From NCBI GenBank assembly GCA_947625015.1, contig CANQMR010000015.1:1-64000 (forward strand): a DNA stretch of 64,000 nt, read 5' to 3'. The first letter of the stretch is position 1. Each line of letters starts with the position of its first letter. The notes under the pieces were generated by a model. That model saw only the letters and a list, made by a program, of their open reading frames with translations, had not been told where the DNA came from and searched no databases. A program made the position numbers and the translations under genes. Positions 8,955 to 18,557 of the stretch are shown here, one piece after another. Source of the DNA: an uncultured Lachnospiraceae bacterium (GTDB lineage: Bacteria; Bacillota; Clostridia; Lachnospirales; Lachnospiraceae).

Positions 8955-9823
8955 CAGATGTATTTGACGGGGAATTTTTTGAAAAACTGAACACCCTGAA
9001 AATGAGCCTTGACATGCGGCTTTCCCAGGGCTTAAGCGGGGCAAGGAAGTCCAGCGCGAAGGGAGTTTCCGTTGAGTTTTCCGACTTTCGGGAATATGTC
9101 TTAGGCGACGATATCCGGCGGATTGACTGGAACGCCTATGGGCGCAGCGATAAGCTGTATATCAAACAGTTTATGGAGGAAAAGGAAGGCATATTCCAGA
9201 TATTTGTGGATACCAGCCGCTCCATGTCCTTTGGGGAAATTCCCAAGGCAAAGATGGCCTTACAGACCGCCGGGGCGTTATCCTATATCATTTTAAATAA
9301 TCTGGACAGGGTATACATCAATGAAATGAAGGAAAATTCACTAACCAGAGGGAAAGGGGTTACGGGAGCAGCCGCATTTCCCTATGTGCTTGAGGAGCTA
9401 AGGCGCATGGAATTTGACGGGGGGACGGACCTTAACCACACCATACTGTCCCGGCCTGTACAGCCCGGAGGCGTCTCCTTTATCATCAGCGATTTTTTGG
9501 ACGGCGGCAGAGTGGAGGAGGCGGTCCGGTATCTGGCCTTCCGAAAACAGGCGGTTGTCCTGGTTCAGATTTTGTCTAAAGAGGAAATGGAAATCGGTTA
9601 TGAAGGAACCTTAAATATGCGGGATATGGAGACCGGGGAGCGGGTAAAAATTACCATGTCAAATGCCGTAGTGAAAAGCTATCAAGAACGGCTTGCCAAT
9701 ATGCAGGCGTCCCTTAAAAGCCTTGCGAAAAAATACGGGGCGGGCTATATTTTTATGCGCTCCGACGAATCCCTGATAAACGCCATGCTGCATGGATTTT
9801 ACGGCATTTTACAGGGTAAATAG
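8951..9823 (+). CDS. DUF58 domain protein (VWA-like MoxR partner)
   Basis: A 290-residue DUF58 protein. The family hallmark is near residues 37-75: SDFREYVLGDDIRRIDWN, followed by KQFMEEKE. A VWA-like core with FVDTSRSMSFG near 82-92 supplies an intact metal-ion-dependent adhesion site pattern (DxSxS). Unlike many homologues it lacks N-terminal TM helices, so it should be cytoplasmic. It overlaps the MoxR gene by 4 bp (ATGA). DUF58-MoxR pairs are widely conserved and thought to work as a chaperone and substrate unit. Confidence 0.93.
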   Translation: MTDVFDGEFFEKLNTLKMSLDMRLSQGLSGARKSSAKGVSVEFSDFREYVLGDDIRRIDWNAYGRSDKLYIKQFMEEKEGIFQIFVDTSRSMSFGEIPKAKMALQTAGALSYIILNNLDRVYINEMKENSLTRGKGVTGAAAFPYVLEELRRMEFDGGTDLNHTILSRPVQPGGVSFIISDFLDGGRVEEAVRYLAFRKQAVVLVQILSKEEMEIGYEGTLNMRDMETGERVKITMSNAVVKSYQERLANMQASLKSLAKKYGAGYIFMRSDESLINAMLHGFYGILQGK

Positions 9824-9854
9824 AAAAATCAGCAAATATATGGAGGAAGGAAAT

Positions 9855-10706
9855 ATGATGCTGCAGGAAATAAGCCCCAGCTTTTTTCATATTGAATATA
9901 TGGAAATTGAGGCAGAGGAAAGGGATTTGCTGCTTAGTTACCGAAGGGGAGCTTTATTGGTTCATAAGACGGAAAATGGAGAGATAACCCTTCCTACTGT
10001 GGGGGAAGCAGAAAGAAACGGAATGCTGCTGGCAGGAAAGATATGCACCTATCTTTTTTCTGTGGATCAGGTACGGTTTTTCTGTGTAATAGGGCAAATC
10101 ATTGACGAGTTTTCCACATATCGGTATGAACACATCAAATGCCTGCGCAATGCGCAGCCCGCTTGGGCTGCCTTTGCAGCGGCGACGGGTTATCATCTCT
10201 GGTGGTGGTATCAGAAGAACCGGTTTTGCGGAGTCTGCGGAAAAGCAATGGTCCACAGCAGGAAAGAACGAGCCATGTGTTGTTCGGACTGTGGGAATAT
10301 AGCCTATCCCATGATTGCCCCCAGTGTGATTGTGGCGGTTCTTGACAGGAACCGGATTTTGCTTACCCGGTATCAGCCCTCCCATAATTCCTACAGTCAC
10401 TATGCGTTGGTCGCCGGCTATGTGGAGGCCGGAGAAACCCCGGAGGATACGGTGCGCCGCGAGGTTATGGAGGAGGTGGGCCTGAGAGTGAAAAATATCC
10501 GTTACTATAAAAGCCAGCCCTGGGGATTTACCGGAGCTCTGCTTTTGGGTTATTTCTGCGAAGCTGACGGCTCTACCGGCATATCTTTAGACGAAGAGGA
10601 ACTGTCCGAGGCTGCCTGGGTGGAACGAAGCGCCATGCCGGACCGTTCCGCTGACACAAGCCTTACCAGCGAAATGATGGAGCAGTTCCGTCTGGGCTGC
10701 ATATGA
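9855..10706 (+). CDS. nudC: NAD+ diphosphatase (NudC-type Nudix hydrolase)
   Basis: A 283-residue Nudix hydrolase. A four-Cys zinc site (C125, C128, C143, C146) precedes the Nudix box near residues 187-209, where G, E, REVMEEVG are all present. After the box comes SQPWGFTGALLLGY, matching the SQPW signature of NADH pyrophosphatases, which cleave NAD(H) to NMN(H) and AMP and can remove NAD caps from RNA. An in-frame ATG exists at 9792, but ATG 9855 is preferred: GGAGGAAGG lies at 9842-9850 and the upstream start would sit inside the DUF58 gene. A housekeeping enzyme placed within a MoxR-VWA operon is unusual. Confidence 0.9.
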   Translation: MMLQEISPSFFHIEYMEIEAEERDLLLSYRRGALLVHKTENGEITLPTVGEAERNGMLLAGKICTYLFSVDQVRFFCVIGQIIDEFSTYRYEHIKCLRNAQPAWAAFAAATGYHLWWWYQKNRFCGVCGKAMVHSRKERAMCCSDCGNIAYPMIAPSVIVAVLDRNRILLTRYQPSHNSYSHYALVAGYVEAGETPEDTVRREVMEEVGLRVKNIRYYKSQPWGFTGALLLGYFCEADGSTGISLDEEELSEAAWVERSAMPDRSADTSLTSEMMEQFRLGCI

Positions 10707-10752
10707 GCAGGCTTACCGGTTTGTGTTTCACATTTATTGGAAAGGAGCCCTT

Positions 10753-13700
10753 ATGACTGTACAAAATGTATGGCCTCTGGCGTTTCTGATTCTTGTTCCG
10801 CTTATTATCCTTTTGTATCTGTTAAAGCAGAAGGTGCGGGATGAAGAAATCTCCTCCACCATGCTCTGGCGGGAGGTTTACAAGAATCTGGAGGCCAGAA
10901 CCCCTTTTGAAAAATTCAAACATAATATTCTGCTGTATCTACAGCTTTTGTTAATACTGCTCCTGATTTTTGCCCTGATGGCTCCGGTTTTGAAAAGAGG
11001 CGGTGCCCGTCAGGAAAATGTAGCGCTGGTTATGGATAACAGCGCGAGTATGCAGTATCTCTATGACGACAGGGAAACCCGGTTTGAGCGGGGCGTCGAG
11101 CTTGCAAAGCGGGAGATAGACGGGCTTGGCGAGGACGCGAATGTAATTTTGATTGTCTGCGGGGAAAAGGCGCAGGTCGCCTATCAGGGAAAGGACAAGA
11201 CTACCCTGAAAAAACGGCTTGCTGAGATTGCGCCCTCCCTGGAGGCAGGTACCCTCGATACTGCCGCCAGTTTAGTAAATTCCATGACTGCCGGGTGGGA
11301 CGGCGGCCGGGTGGTCTGCTATACGGACACCGCTTTTGACAGCGTCAGTTGGACAGAACATAACAGGGATATAGCGCTGGTGGTGGAAGATTTGTATTCG
11401 GAGGGAGAAAACTGCTCCGTAGATTATGTAAACTATACTTTGACAGAGCAGGGAGTGGAGGCACTCTGCAATGTGACCAATTACAGCGGGGAAGAGGTAA
11501 CGCAGGATATAAGCCTGTATGCAAATTCGGACCTTCAGGATGTAAAGAGCATAACCCTGCCGCCGGGGGAGAGCCAGACGGTGTATTTTCCCGTCTTAGA
11601 GGCAGCGGCTGACGGAAGCGTGACGCTGACGGCTGAACTCAGCAAAAAAGACAGTCTGACAGGGGATAACCGACAGAGTATTGTGGTTGCGGATACTGCC
11701 GGAAAAAAGGCGCTGCTGCTGTCGGAGGGGAATGTATTTTTGGAAAAGGCCCTTTCTGCCGGTGACGCCATGACCGTATATAAGTCTGATGATGCGGGAG
11801 TGTTAAATCAGCAGGAGGAAACCTTTGACCTTTATGTGTTTGACGGGATATCCCTGCCGGAGGATTTTGATGTGGTGCAGCTTCCCGAAAATGCGGCTCT
11901 TTTGTTTTTTAACTGCGGCGAAGATTTTTACGACAGCGGCTATATCAGAAAAGCGGGCAGCGTAACGGACCGGGTTCTCTATTTTGACGAGACGCCGGTT
12001 ACGGAATATGTAACCGGATATTCCTTCGGCATTGCCGCCGCCCATACATATGAACTGCCGGAGTGGGGAAATCCCTTTATTAAAACGGATACGGATGAAG
12101 TGGTTGGATACTACGGGGAAAAAGACGGACGGAAAATCGGCGTAATCGGCTTTGATATTCACGATACGGATTTAGCCTTACAGGCTGAATTTCCCATTGT
12201 CATATCCCAGCTTGCGGATAGCCTTTCCGGCAGCGGGCAGGAAGGGGAGCAGATTCAGAATTTCCCGTCTGCGTCGGAATCTGATGTAACCCCTGTGGAG
12301 GCGGCAGAAGTGGAAGGCAGCCTGAAAGGGCTGAAGGGCGGCGGCAGGGCAATCCGCAATCTGCTGCTTATGCTGGTAATCCTTCTTTTGCTCGTGGAGT
12401 GGCTGGTCTATATCCGGCAGGCGTATTCTTCAAAGAAAAAACAGTTTCTTGCCGTCAGGATTTTGGTACTGCTTGCCGTCATTTTAGCCATGGCGGGGAT
12501 TTCTGTTTCCAAAAAGCAGAACCGGACGGAGACTATTTTTCTGGTAGATGTATCCGACAGCATGAAGGACCATTTTGAGGATTTGGAACAATATCTGCAA
12601 CAGACAATTTCCGATATGCCGGAGAAAAATTATGCGGGGATTGTAGCCTTTGGCAAAGATACGGCTGTGGAGCAGTTCTTGACAGATGAAAAGATATTTT
12701 CCGGTTTTACCGCAAAGACCGTAACGACAGCCACTAATATTGAGCAGGCGGCGGTTTCGGCTGCGTCCATGTTTGATGAAGGGGCGGCCAAGCGGCTGGT
12801 TTTAATTACGGACGGGGCAGAAAATGAGGGAAATATGAGCCTGGGCGCGGCTGTTTTAAAGAACAGTGATGTGGAGCTTTTGTCGATTCCTTTAGAGGAC
12901 AGTATCAGCAGTCATAACGAGGTGTACATTGACGGGCTTAAGGTTCCCAGAGTAATCCATGCGGGAGACCACTACAATGTGGAGGTATCTGTCAGCTCGA
13001 ATGTGGAGACCGATGGCGCCCTGTCCTTATTTCAGGGCAGGAATATGAAAGGGCAGCAGGAAATTCATCTGAGCAAGGGGGAGAACCGGTTTGTCTTTGA
13101 AGATGTCGGCGAGGAGGGAACCATTGCGGATTACCGGGCGGTTATTGAGCCGGAGAAAGATACGGTTTCCGTCAACAACACATATGTTACCTTTGCGGAG
13201 GTGGCGGCAAAACCGAGGCTTTTACTGGTGGAAGGGACAGCCGGGGAAGGCGATGAATTTGAGAAGGTGCTCCAGGCGGCGGGAATGGAATATGATAAGG
13301 TGACGCCAAAGGGAACGCCCTCCTCCTTAGCGGACTTGAACCGGTATAAGGCCGTTGTCGCTTTGAATGTGCACTATGAGGATTTGAAAAAAGGCTTCGT
13401 GGATGCATTGCAGTCCTATGTGAAGGATTATGCCGGCGGCTTCGTCTGTATCGGCGGGGAAAACAGCTATGCCCTTGGCGGCTACCGGGATACGGTTTTA
13501 GAGGAGATTCTGCCCGTCAGCATGGATTTGCAGGGGGAAAAGGAAATACCGAAAATGGCCATGGTTATGGTGATTGACCAGTCCGGCAGTATGACGGCTC
13601 CCTCCGAGGAAAACTCCTCCATAACAGGGCTTGACCTGGCAAAGCAGGCGGCTATATCCGGCGTGTCAGAGCTTCGCAGCACAGACGAGGTTGGCGTTCT

Positions 13701-15186
13701 TGCCTTTGACGACCTCTATAACTGGGTGGTTCCTATTTCCCCGGCGGCAGATACTTCAGATGTGGAGGATGCAATCCGCACGATTGGTTTCGGCGGCGGA
13801 ACCAGCATTTATCCCGCCTTGGAGGAGGCGTTTGAGAAGATTTCCCAAAGCGACGCCATGCTTAAGCACATCATTTTGCTGACGGACGGGCAGGACAGTT
13901 TTTCCGGTTATGACGACCTGTTGGAGAAAATGAATGAATATGGCGTTACTGTGTCAACGGTGGCGGTAGGCGGCGATTCCGACCAGAATTTACTTAAGGA
14001 GATTGCCGAAAAATGCGACGGCAGATTTTATTATACGGATATTAATAATTCCATACCGAGAATTTTTGCCAAGGAGGTTTATCTCTCAACAGGCACTTAT
14101 CTGATAAATGAGGAGTTTTATCCTGTGATTACCAGCAGCAATGAAATACTGGCGGAGGTCATGGATGAGGGCTGTCCGGCGTTAGGCGGCTATGTGGCGG
14201 CGCTGCCGAAGCAGACGGCGGAGGTTATTTTGGAGTCAGACCGGGGGGACCCGATTCTTTCCACCTGGCAGTATGGACTTGGGCGGACGGTTGCATGGAA
14301 CAGCGACGGTAACAACCAGTGGACGGCGGCTTACAGCCAGTGGGAGCGCTATCCCCTGCTCTGGTCTAATATTTTGAATTATGTTATGTCGGATATGGAC
14401 TTAGGCGGGGACGCCTTTGAGGTCGCAAAAGATGGAAATTCTGTAAGGCTGCACTATGAGACGCAGGAGTATGATACGGATACCTCCCTGTCCGCGGTAG
14501 TTACGGGAGAAGACGGCAGCAGAGAGGAAATTCCCATGCAGGCGTTGAAGCCGGGGGTTTTTGAGGGGAGTGCGCCGATTACAGATGTAGGCGTTTACAG
14601 TATAAATGTGCGAAAATATTCCGGCGGCGAGGTGGTAAAAAATTACAACACAGCCTATGCCAGCCAGTATTCACCGGAGTATCAGTTTACAGACTCGGCG
14701 ATGGATTTTCTTTCTTTTGTCCGTCAGGCGGGAGGAAAGGAGATTACCTTTGAGGATAATGTGTGGTCTGATAAGCAGGAGATGATGAAGTCCAGGGTTT
14801 CCCTGACGGTACCTCTTTTGATACTCGCCATGCTGTTGTTTTTGGCGGATATTATTATCCGGAGGTTTTCTATCGACTTAGCGGCGGGATTGAAAAACGG
14901 ATGCCGGACGGTATGTGGGAAAGCGGCGGCAGTTGTGAGAGGAAGAAAAGCCGGAAAATCTGCGAAGAAGGATACGGCGAATGAGAAAATTTTTGCCGGA
15001 GAGCCGGAAGGAAGGCCCGAAGGGAAAGACACGACAGGAGAGCAGGAAAGAAAGTCCGAAGGGAGAACTCCGGCGGGAAAGAAAAAGCAAAGAGGGCAGG
15101 AGAAAACGGCGGCCAACGGGCAGAATGAGAAGCTGGATATGAACCAGTTATTGCAAAAGAAACGGGAACGGGATGAAAAAGGATGA
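10753..15186 (+). CDS. Giant membrane protein with BatA-like N-terminus and three VWA domains
   Basis: A 1477-residue protein. ATG 10753 is chosen because AAAGGAG lies 7 bases upstream; another ATG 10 codons earlier has no such site. The order is: BatA-type N-terminus with TM helices near 7-25 and 58-78; a first VWA domain (MIDAS DNSAS from D95); a TM pair at about 533-585; a second VWA domain (DVSDS from D599); a GATase-like segment (FVCIGGENSYALGG near 897-910); a third VWA domain (DQSGS from D942); a final TM helix near 1349-1371; and a Lys/Glu-rich cytoplasmic tail. All three MIDAS patterns look intact. It ends the MoxR operon and is the probable membrane partner of the MoxR ATPase. The ligand is unknown. 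Confidence 0.92.
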   Translation: MTVQNVWPLAFLILVPLIILLYLLKQKVRDEEISSTMLWREVYKNLEARTPFEKFKHNILLYLQLLLILLLIFALMAPVLKRGGARQENVALVMDNSASMQYLYDDRETRFERGVELAKREIDGLGEDANVILIVCGEKAQVAYQGKDKTTLKKRLAEIAPSLEAGTLDTAASLVNSMTAGWDGGRVVCYTDTAFDSVSWTEHNRDIALVVEDLYSEGENCSVDYVNYTLTEQGVEALCNVTNYSGEEVTQDISLYANSDLQDVKSITLPPGESQTVYFPVLEAAADGSVTLTAELSKKDSLTGDNRQSIVVADTAGKKALLLSEGNVFLEKALSAGDAMTVYKSDDAGVLNQQEETFDLYVFDGISLPEDFDVVQLPENAALLFFNCGEDFYDSGYIRKAGSVTDRVLYFDETPVTEYVTGYSFGIAAAHTYELPEWGNPFIKTDTDEVVGYYGEKDGRKIGVIGFDIHDTDLALQAEFPIVISQLADSLSGSGQEGEQIQNFPSASESDVTPVEAAEVEGSLKGLKGGGRAIRNLLLMLVILLLLVEWLVYIRQAYSSKKKQFLAVRILVLLAVILAMAGISVSKKQNRTETIFLVDVSDSMKDHFEDLEQYLQQTISDMPEKNYAGIVAFGKDTAVEQFLTDEKIFSGFTAKTVTTATNIEQAAVSAASMFDEGAAKRLVLITDGAENEGNMSLGAAVLKNSDVELLSIPLEDSISSHNEVYIDGLKVPRVIHAGDHYNVEVSVSSNVETDGALSLFQGRNMKGQQEIHLSKGENRFVFEDVGEEGTIADYRAVIEPEKDTVSVNNTYVTFAEVAAKPRLLLVEGTAGEGDEFEKVLQAAGMEYDKVTPKGTPSSLADLNRYKAVVALNVHYEDLKKGFVDALQSYVKDYAGGFVCIGGENSYALGGYRDTVLEEILPVSMDLQGEKEIPKMAMVMVIDQSGSMTAPSEENSSITGLDLAKQAAISGVSELRSTDEVGVLAFDDLYNWVVPISPAADTSDVEDAIRTIGFGGGTSIYPALEEAFEKISQSDAMLKHIILLTDGQDSFSGYDDLLEKMNEYGVTVSTVAVGGDSDQNLLKEIAEKCDGRFYYTDINNSIPRIFAKEVYLSTGTYLINEEFYPVITSSNEILAEVMDEGCPALGGYVAALPKQTAEVILESDRGDPILSTWQYGLGRTVAWNSDGNNQWTAAYSQWERYPLLWSNILNYVMSDMDLGGDAFEVAKDGNSVRLHYETQEYDTDTSLSAVVTGEDGSREEIPMQALKPGVFEGSAPITDVGVYSINVRKYSGGEVVKNYNTAYASQYSPEYQFTDSAMDFLSFVRQAGGKEITFEDNVWSDKQEMMKSRVSLTVPLLILAMLLFLADIIIRRFSIDLAAGLKNGCRTVCGKAAAVVRGRKAGKSAKKDTANEKIFAGEPEGRPEGKDTTGEQERKSEGRTPAGKKKQRGQEKTAANGQNEKLDMNQLLQKKRERDEKG

Positions 15187-15225
15187 AACCGCTTAATCGG
15201 CTGCGGCAGAAAGGAATATAAAATT

Positions 15226-15885
15226 ATGGAACGAAACATTGATATGTCACAGGTTTCTGATGGAAAACGATATGGGTTAAATGATATGGTAAAGGTAGGC
15301 TGCGACGACTGCCGGGGCTGCTCTGCCTGCTGTCAGGGCATGGGAAATTCCATTGTTCTTGATCCCTATGATGTCTATCGGCTGACTACAGGACTTAATT
15401 GTAAGTTTGAGGAGCTTTTAGGAAGGCAGCTTGACCTGAATGTTGTGGACAATATAATTTTGCCAAACCTGAAAATGTCGGGAGAGGGGGAACGGTGTGG
15501 GTTCCTAAGTGAAGAAGGGAGATGCAGCATACACAGTCTCCGCCCCGGCATATGCCGCATTTTTCCGCTGGGCCGGATTTACGAGGAGGGCAGCTTTTCC
15601 TATTTTCTACAGGTTGATGAATGTCGGAAGGCGAACCGTACCAAGGTAAAGGTGAAAAAATGGATTGACACGCCGGAACCCTTGCGGAATGAAAAGTTTA
15701 TAACGGACTGGCATTATTTTATTAAGGAGCTGGGAAAGAAGCTATCCTCCCTTCCGCCGGAAAAGGGAAAGGAGGTAAATCTGTATATATTAAATGTATT
15801 TTTTATGACCTTGTATGAGCAGCGGCGGGACTTTTATCAGCAGTTTGATGAACGGCTGGCAGCGGCGAAAGAGTGGACGGCATGA
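15226..15885 (+). CDS. YkgJ-family cysteine-cluster protein
   Basis: A 219-residue protein of the YkgJ/UPF0153 group, which holds a predicted zinc- or iron-binding cysteine cluster. Cysteines occur in CDDCRGCSACC (about residues 26-36), then CGFLSEEGRCSIHSLRPGIC (about 89-108), and a further one in the VDEC segment. The start ATG follows AAAGGAATATA. It lies 39 bp downstream of the triple-VWA gene on the same strand and may be co-transcribed. The biochemical role of the family is not settled. Confidence 0.88.
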   Translation: MERNIDMSQVSDGKRYGLNDMVKVGCDDCRGCSACCQGMGNSIVLDPYDVYRLTTGLNCKFEELLGRQLDLNVVDNIILPNLKMSGEGERCGFLSEEGRCSIHSLRPGICRIFPLGRIYEEGSFSYFLQVDECRKANRTKVKVKKWIDTPEPLRNEKFITDWHYFIKELGKKLSSLPPEKGKEVNLYILNVFFMTLYEQRRDFYQQFDERLAAAKEWTA

Positions 15886-15941
15886 TAAGAAGAATATCAG
15901 CGAATTTTAAATGAACAAAAAAGAAGTAAGATGAGGCAATA

Positions 15942-16084
15942 TCAAATTAAGGTTTGAACAATATAGGTTTGATATTGTGGATAAGGAAAATGGTACCGTT
16001 ATTAATGAAGACAAAGAATTGCATGATGAATTTTTTGATTATTTGTGGGAAGTGCGTAATGGTGATTCATACAGAAATCTATAA
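15942..16084 (+). pseudogene. Start-less reading-frame remnant
   Basis: An open frame ends at 16082-16084 and reads as coherent protein for about 46 codons (for example RFDIVDKENGTVINED and FFDYLWEVRNGD), but it is closed upstream by a TGA near 15939 and has no usable start codon. It looks like the C-terminal end of a lost gene in the decayed 15.9-17.5 kb stretch. I cannot name the family. Confidence 0.35.
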
Positions 16085-16099
16085 AGAAAGGTGGTAAAT

Positions 16100-16738
16100 A
16101 TGAAAAAGATATTAGTAGCAGTCACAATGATGGTAATCGCAATGGTAACACCCACCACAGTGGCTAAGGCAGCAGAAGAAACAGATAATATAGATGTATT
16201 TATTCCTTGGGGAATCCAGAATGTATATGTTCAAGGCAAACAAAAACCTTATAATAACCCAGAGAATCCTATAGATTTTGAACATAAAAGCGAAATTACA
16301 CAAAGTGAAGTTGATAATGATTATCCTGATTCACATATGGAGTTTAAAGCAGATGGTATATATTCTGACACAAAATGTATTGCTGCATCAAAGGATGCAT
16401 CTGTTACATATGGAGATAAAAGTTATACTAAAAAGTATATATCAGTAAAGGTGATATCTGCAAACAGTAAAAAGATTAAAATAAAACTAGAAAATCGAGG
16501 AAGTAAAACATATTTGTATTCAGAAGTATTCAAAATACGTAAATATAAAAAAGGAAAGTGGAGAAAAATAAATTATAGGAAGGATGCAAAATTTGCTAAA
16601 TGTTTATATAGATTAGAACCAAATGATAGTAAAATTATAAAAATAGCATGGAAAAAATATTTTGATACAGAAGATTTTAAGCGAGGAAAATACAAAATTA
16701 TCTGGATGTCAAATTGTAGATTTAGGATAAAAAATTAA
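16100..16738 (+). CDS. Secreted protein with Ig-like C-terminal domain
   Basis: A 212-residue, AT-rich gene. ATG 16100 follows a GAAAGGTGG site; a GTG three codons earlier overlaps that site and is less likely. Residues 1-24 form a signal peptide ending TTVAKA-AEE. The C-terminal 110 residues (ISVKVI, KIKIKLENRGSKTYLY, FKIRKYKKGKWRKI, YRLEPNDSK, FKRGKYKIIW) follow the pattern of bacterial Ig-like domains of the Big_14 type. Base composition is clearly lower in GC than the neighbouring metabolic genes, suggesting separate acquisition. The domain assignment is from memory of the pattern, not a search. Confidence 0.7.
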   Translation: MKKILVAVTMMVIAMVTPTTVAKAAEETDNIDVFIPWGIQNVYVQGKQKPYNNPENPIDFEHKSEITQSEVDNDYPDSHMEFKADGIYSDTKCIAASKDASVTYGDKSYTKKYISVKVISANSKKIKIKLENRGSKTYLYSEVFKIRKYKKGKWRKINYRKDAKFAKCLYRLEPNDSKIIKIAWKKYFDTEDFKRGKYKIIWMSNCRFRIKN

Positions 16739-16856
16739 AATATGATCTTTTGAATGTTGTAAATGAGAGTATGTTTTACTTCGAGTTGTTAATGTTGATA
16801 AAATTCCGGTATCAGACATTTGCCCTGAACTTGACTATGCGTGAAGCGCGGTTGTA

Positions 16857-17168
16857 ATGTTGTATGATTGGATGGGCGATGTATTGCCTACGGAGGAGGA
16901 AATTTGTAATTTACAATTTAAGCCGATTGTGCAAGATTATTGGCAAAAACCGAAAAGAGTTGTCAGTTCCATTTGTCTGAAGGTAGAGGGAACAAAGGAA
17001 GAAAAGAAGTGGTGCGAAATCACTTTGTTGAAAAGTGAGAAAGATTTTGTAAAGCCACAGATGTATCTTGAGCATAGAGGTGCACCGTATGAATTAGTCA
17101 GTCAATTTGATTCAACTTTGGTATTTACATATGCGCTTGCGGAAGATGAGGAAACACAGTGGTCATAG
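16857..17168 (+). CDS. Hypothetical protein of 103 residues, possibly a fragment
   Basis: A 103-codon open frame with protein-like composition (FKPIVQDYWQKPKRVVSSI, WCEITLLKSEKDF). A TGA closes the frame four codons before the ATG, and no good ribosome binding site precedes the start. It could be a small intact gene or the C-terminal part of a decayed one. I recognise no family. Confidence 0.4.
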   Translation: MLYDWMGDVLPTEEEICNLQFKPIVQDYWQKPKRVVSSICLKVEGTKEEKKWCEITLLKSEKDFVKPQMYLEHRGAPYELVSQFDSTLVFTYALAEDEETQWS

Positions 17169-17548
17169 CAGTAAGCATTTTTTTGAAGAACGGTAAATGA
17201 GCAGGATAACATTTGAAAATCAAATAAAAGAGTATTTGGATGATTTATCATTATTATTACCTTTCTGGTATTGTGATGATGTTTTGTAGCTTGCGTCACC
17301 GGACCAACACACTTTAGAGGAGGTTTAACAGCAAGATGAAAAATTATGAACTGGTTTCTTCTAATAATTTGCAATTTATATTGGGAGTTTGTTGGAAAAA
17401 CTGTATCAATGATATGTATGAAATGAAACCATATTAGCCGGGGCGGCAAATGGATATAAAGAAGGTATATTTTACAAATTCGTGGGTTATCCTATAAAGA
17501 ACGAAAGTATTTCTAATTAAAAATTGATATGAGAAAGCGAGACCAGCC
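17169..17548. other. Decayed intergenic stretch with short coding fragments
   Basis: About 380 bp without an intact gene. Short open pieces occur on the plus strand: a 30-codon frame from ATG 17197 ending TAG near 17290, a 33-codon frame from ATG 17336, and a start-less frame reading ANGYKEGIFYKFVGYPI before 17520. They sit in different frames and have no long extension, consistent with frameshifted gene remains. The last 30 bases hold the leader of the dehydrogenase gene. Confidence 0.4.
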
Positions 17549-18538
17549 ATGAAGATTTTATTCTATGATGCTACCAGCTACGATAAAGAAGCCTTTGACA
17601 AGGAACTGAAAAATTACCCGGAAATACAGATTACCTATCAGGAGATTGATATTTCTTTAAAGACCGTATCCCTGGCAAGGGATTATGACGCAATCTGCGC
17701 CTTTGTCAATTCGGATTTGAGCCGGGAAGTGATTGAAAAACTTAAGGAGATTGGAATTAAGCTGATTCTGCTCCGCTGCGCCGGATTTAACAATGTGGAC
17801 TTAAAGGCAGCCAACGAATGTGGCATGACGGTGCTCCGGGTTCCGGGCTATTCGCCGGAGGCTGTGGCGGAGCTGGCTATGGCGCTGGCGCTTTCGGTAA
17901 ACCGGCATTTACACAAGAGCTATATTAAGGTTCGGGAGAATAATTTTAGTCTGGTGGGACTTACGGGAATGAATTTTTACCAGAAGACGGCAGGCGTTAT
18001 CGGAACCGGTAAAATCGGCGCGGCCATGTGCAGGATTTGCCGGGGATTTGGTATGCGCGTGATTGCCTATGACATGTATCCCAATAAAGACCTTGATTTT
18101 GTGGAATACAAGTCTTTAGAGGAGGTGCTTAAGGAAAGCGACCTGATTTCCCTGCACTGTCCGCTGACTAAGGATACCCACCATTTAATTAATAAAAATA
18201 CGATTGAAATGATGAAGGACAATGTGATTTTAGTCAATACCTCAAGGGGCGCGCTGGTTAAGACGGAGGACTTAATACAGGGAATCCGCAACGGGAAATT
18301 CTTTGGCGTAGGTTTAGATGTCTACGAGGAGGAGGGGCAGAATGTCTTTGAAAACAGAGAGGACGAACTGTTAGAGTCCTCTGTTACCGCAAGGCTCTTA
18401 TCCTTCCCCAATGTGATTGTTACCTCCCACCAGGGCTTTCTGACCTATGAGGCTTTAGCGGCTATCAGCCAGATTACCCTGCAAAATGCCATGGACTACG
18501 AACAGGGCAAAATTCAGGAGGGAAATCAAGTTAAATAA
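17549..18538 (+). CDS. D-2-hydroxyacid dehydrogenase (D-lactate dehydrogenase-like)
   Basis: A 329-residue NAD-dependent dehydrogenase that interconverts 2-oxo acids and D-2-hydroxy acids, most likely pyruvate and D-lactate. The Rossmann motif GTGKIG is at residues 152-157. The catalytic residues are recognisable: Arg233 in NTSRGAL, Glu262 in DVYEEEG and His294 in TSHQGF. The N-terminal RCAGFNNVD and the length fit D-lactate dehydrogenases closely. It stands alone, converging with the DUF305 gene only 19 bp downstream. Confidence 0.92.
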   Translation: MKILFYDATSYDKEAFDKELKNYPEIQITYQEIDISLKTVSLARDYDAICAFVNSDLSREVIEKLKEIGIKLILLRCAGFNNVDLKAANECGMTVLRVPGYSPEAVAELAMALALSVNRHLHKSYIKVRENNFSLVGLTGMNFYQKTAGVIGTGKIGAAMCRICRGFGMRVIAYDMYPNKDLDFVEYKSLEEVLKESDLISLHCPLTKDTHHLINKNTIEMMKDNVILVNTSRGALVKTEDLIQGIRNGKFFGVGLDVYEEEGQNVFENREDELLESSVTARLLSFPNVIVTSHQGFLTYEALAAISQITLQNAMDYEQGKIQEGNQVK

Positions 18539-18557
18539 ATTGCTTTTCGGAGTGGAA

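Noticed and set aside
14724-15239. 171-codon minus-strand frame opposite the end of the triple-VWA gene
   Set aside because: Composition mirrors the Lys/Glu-rich tail of the real gene; it would overlap two well-supported genes.
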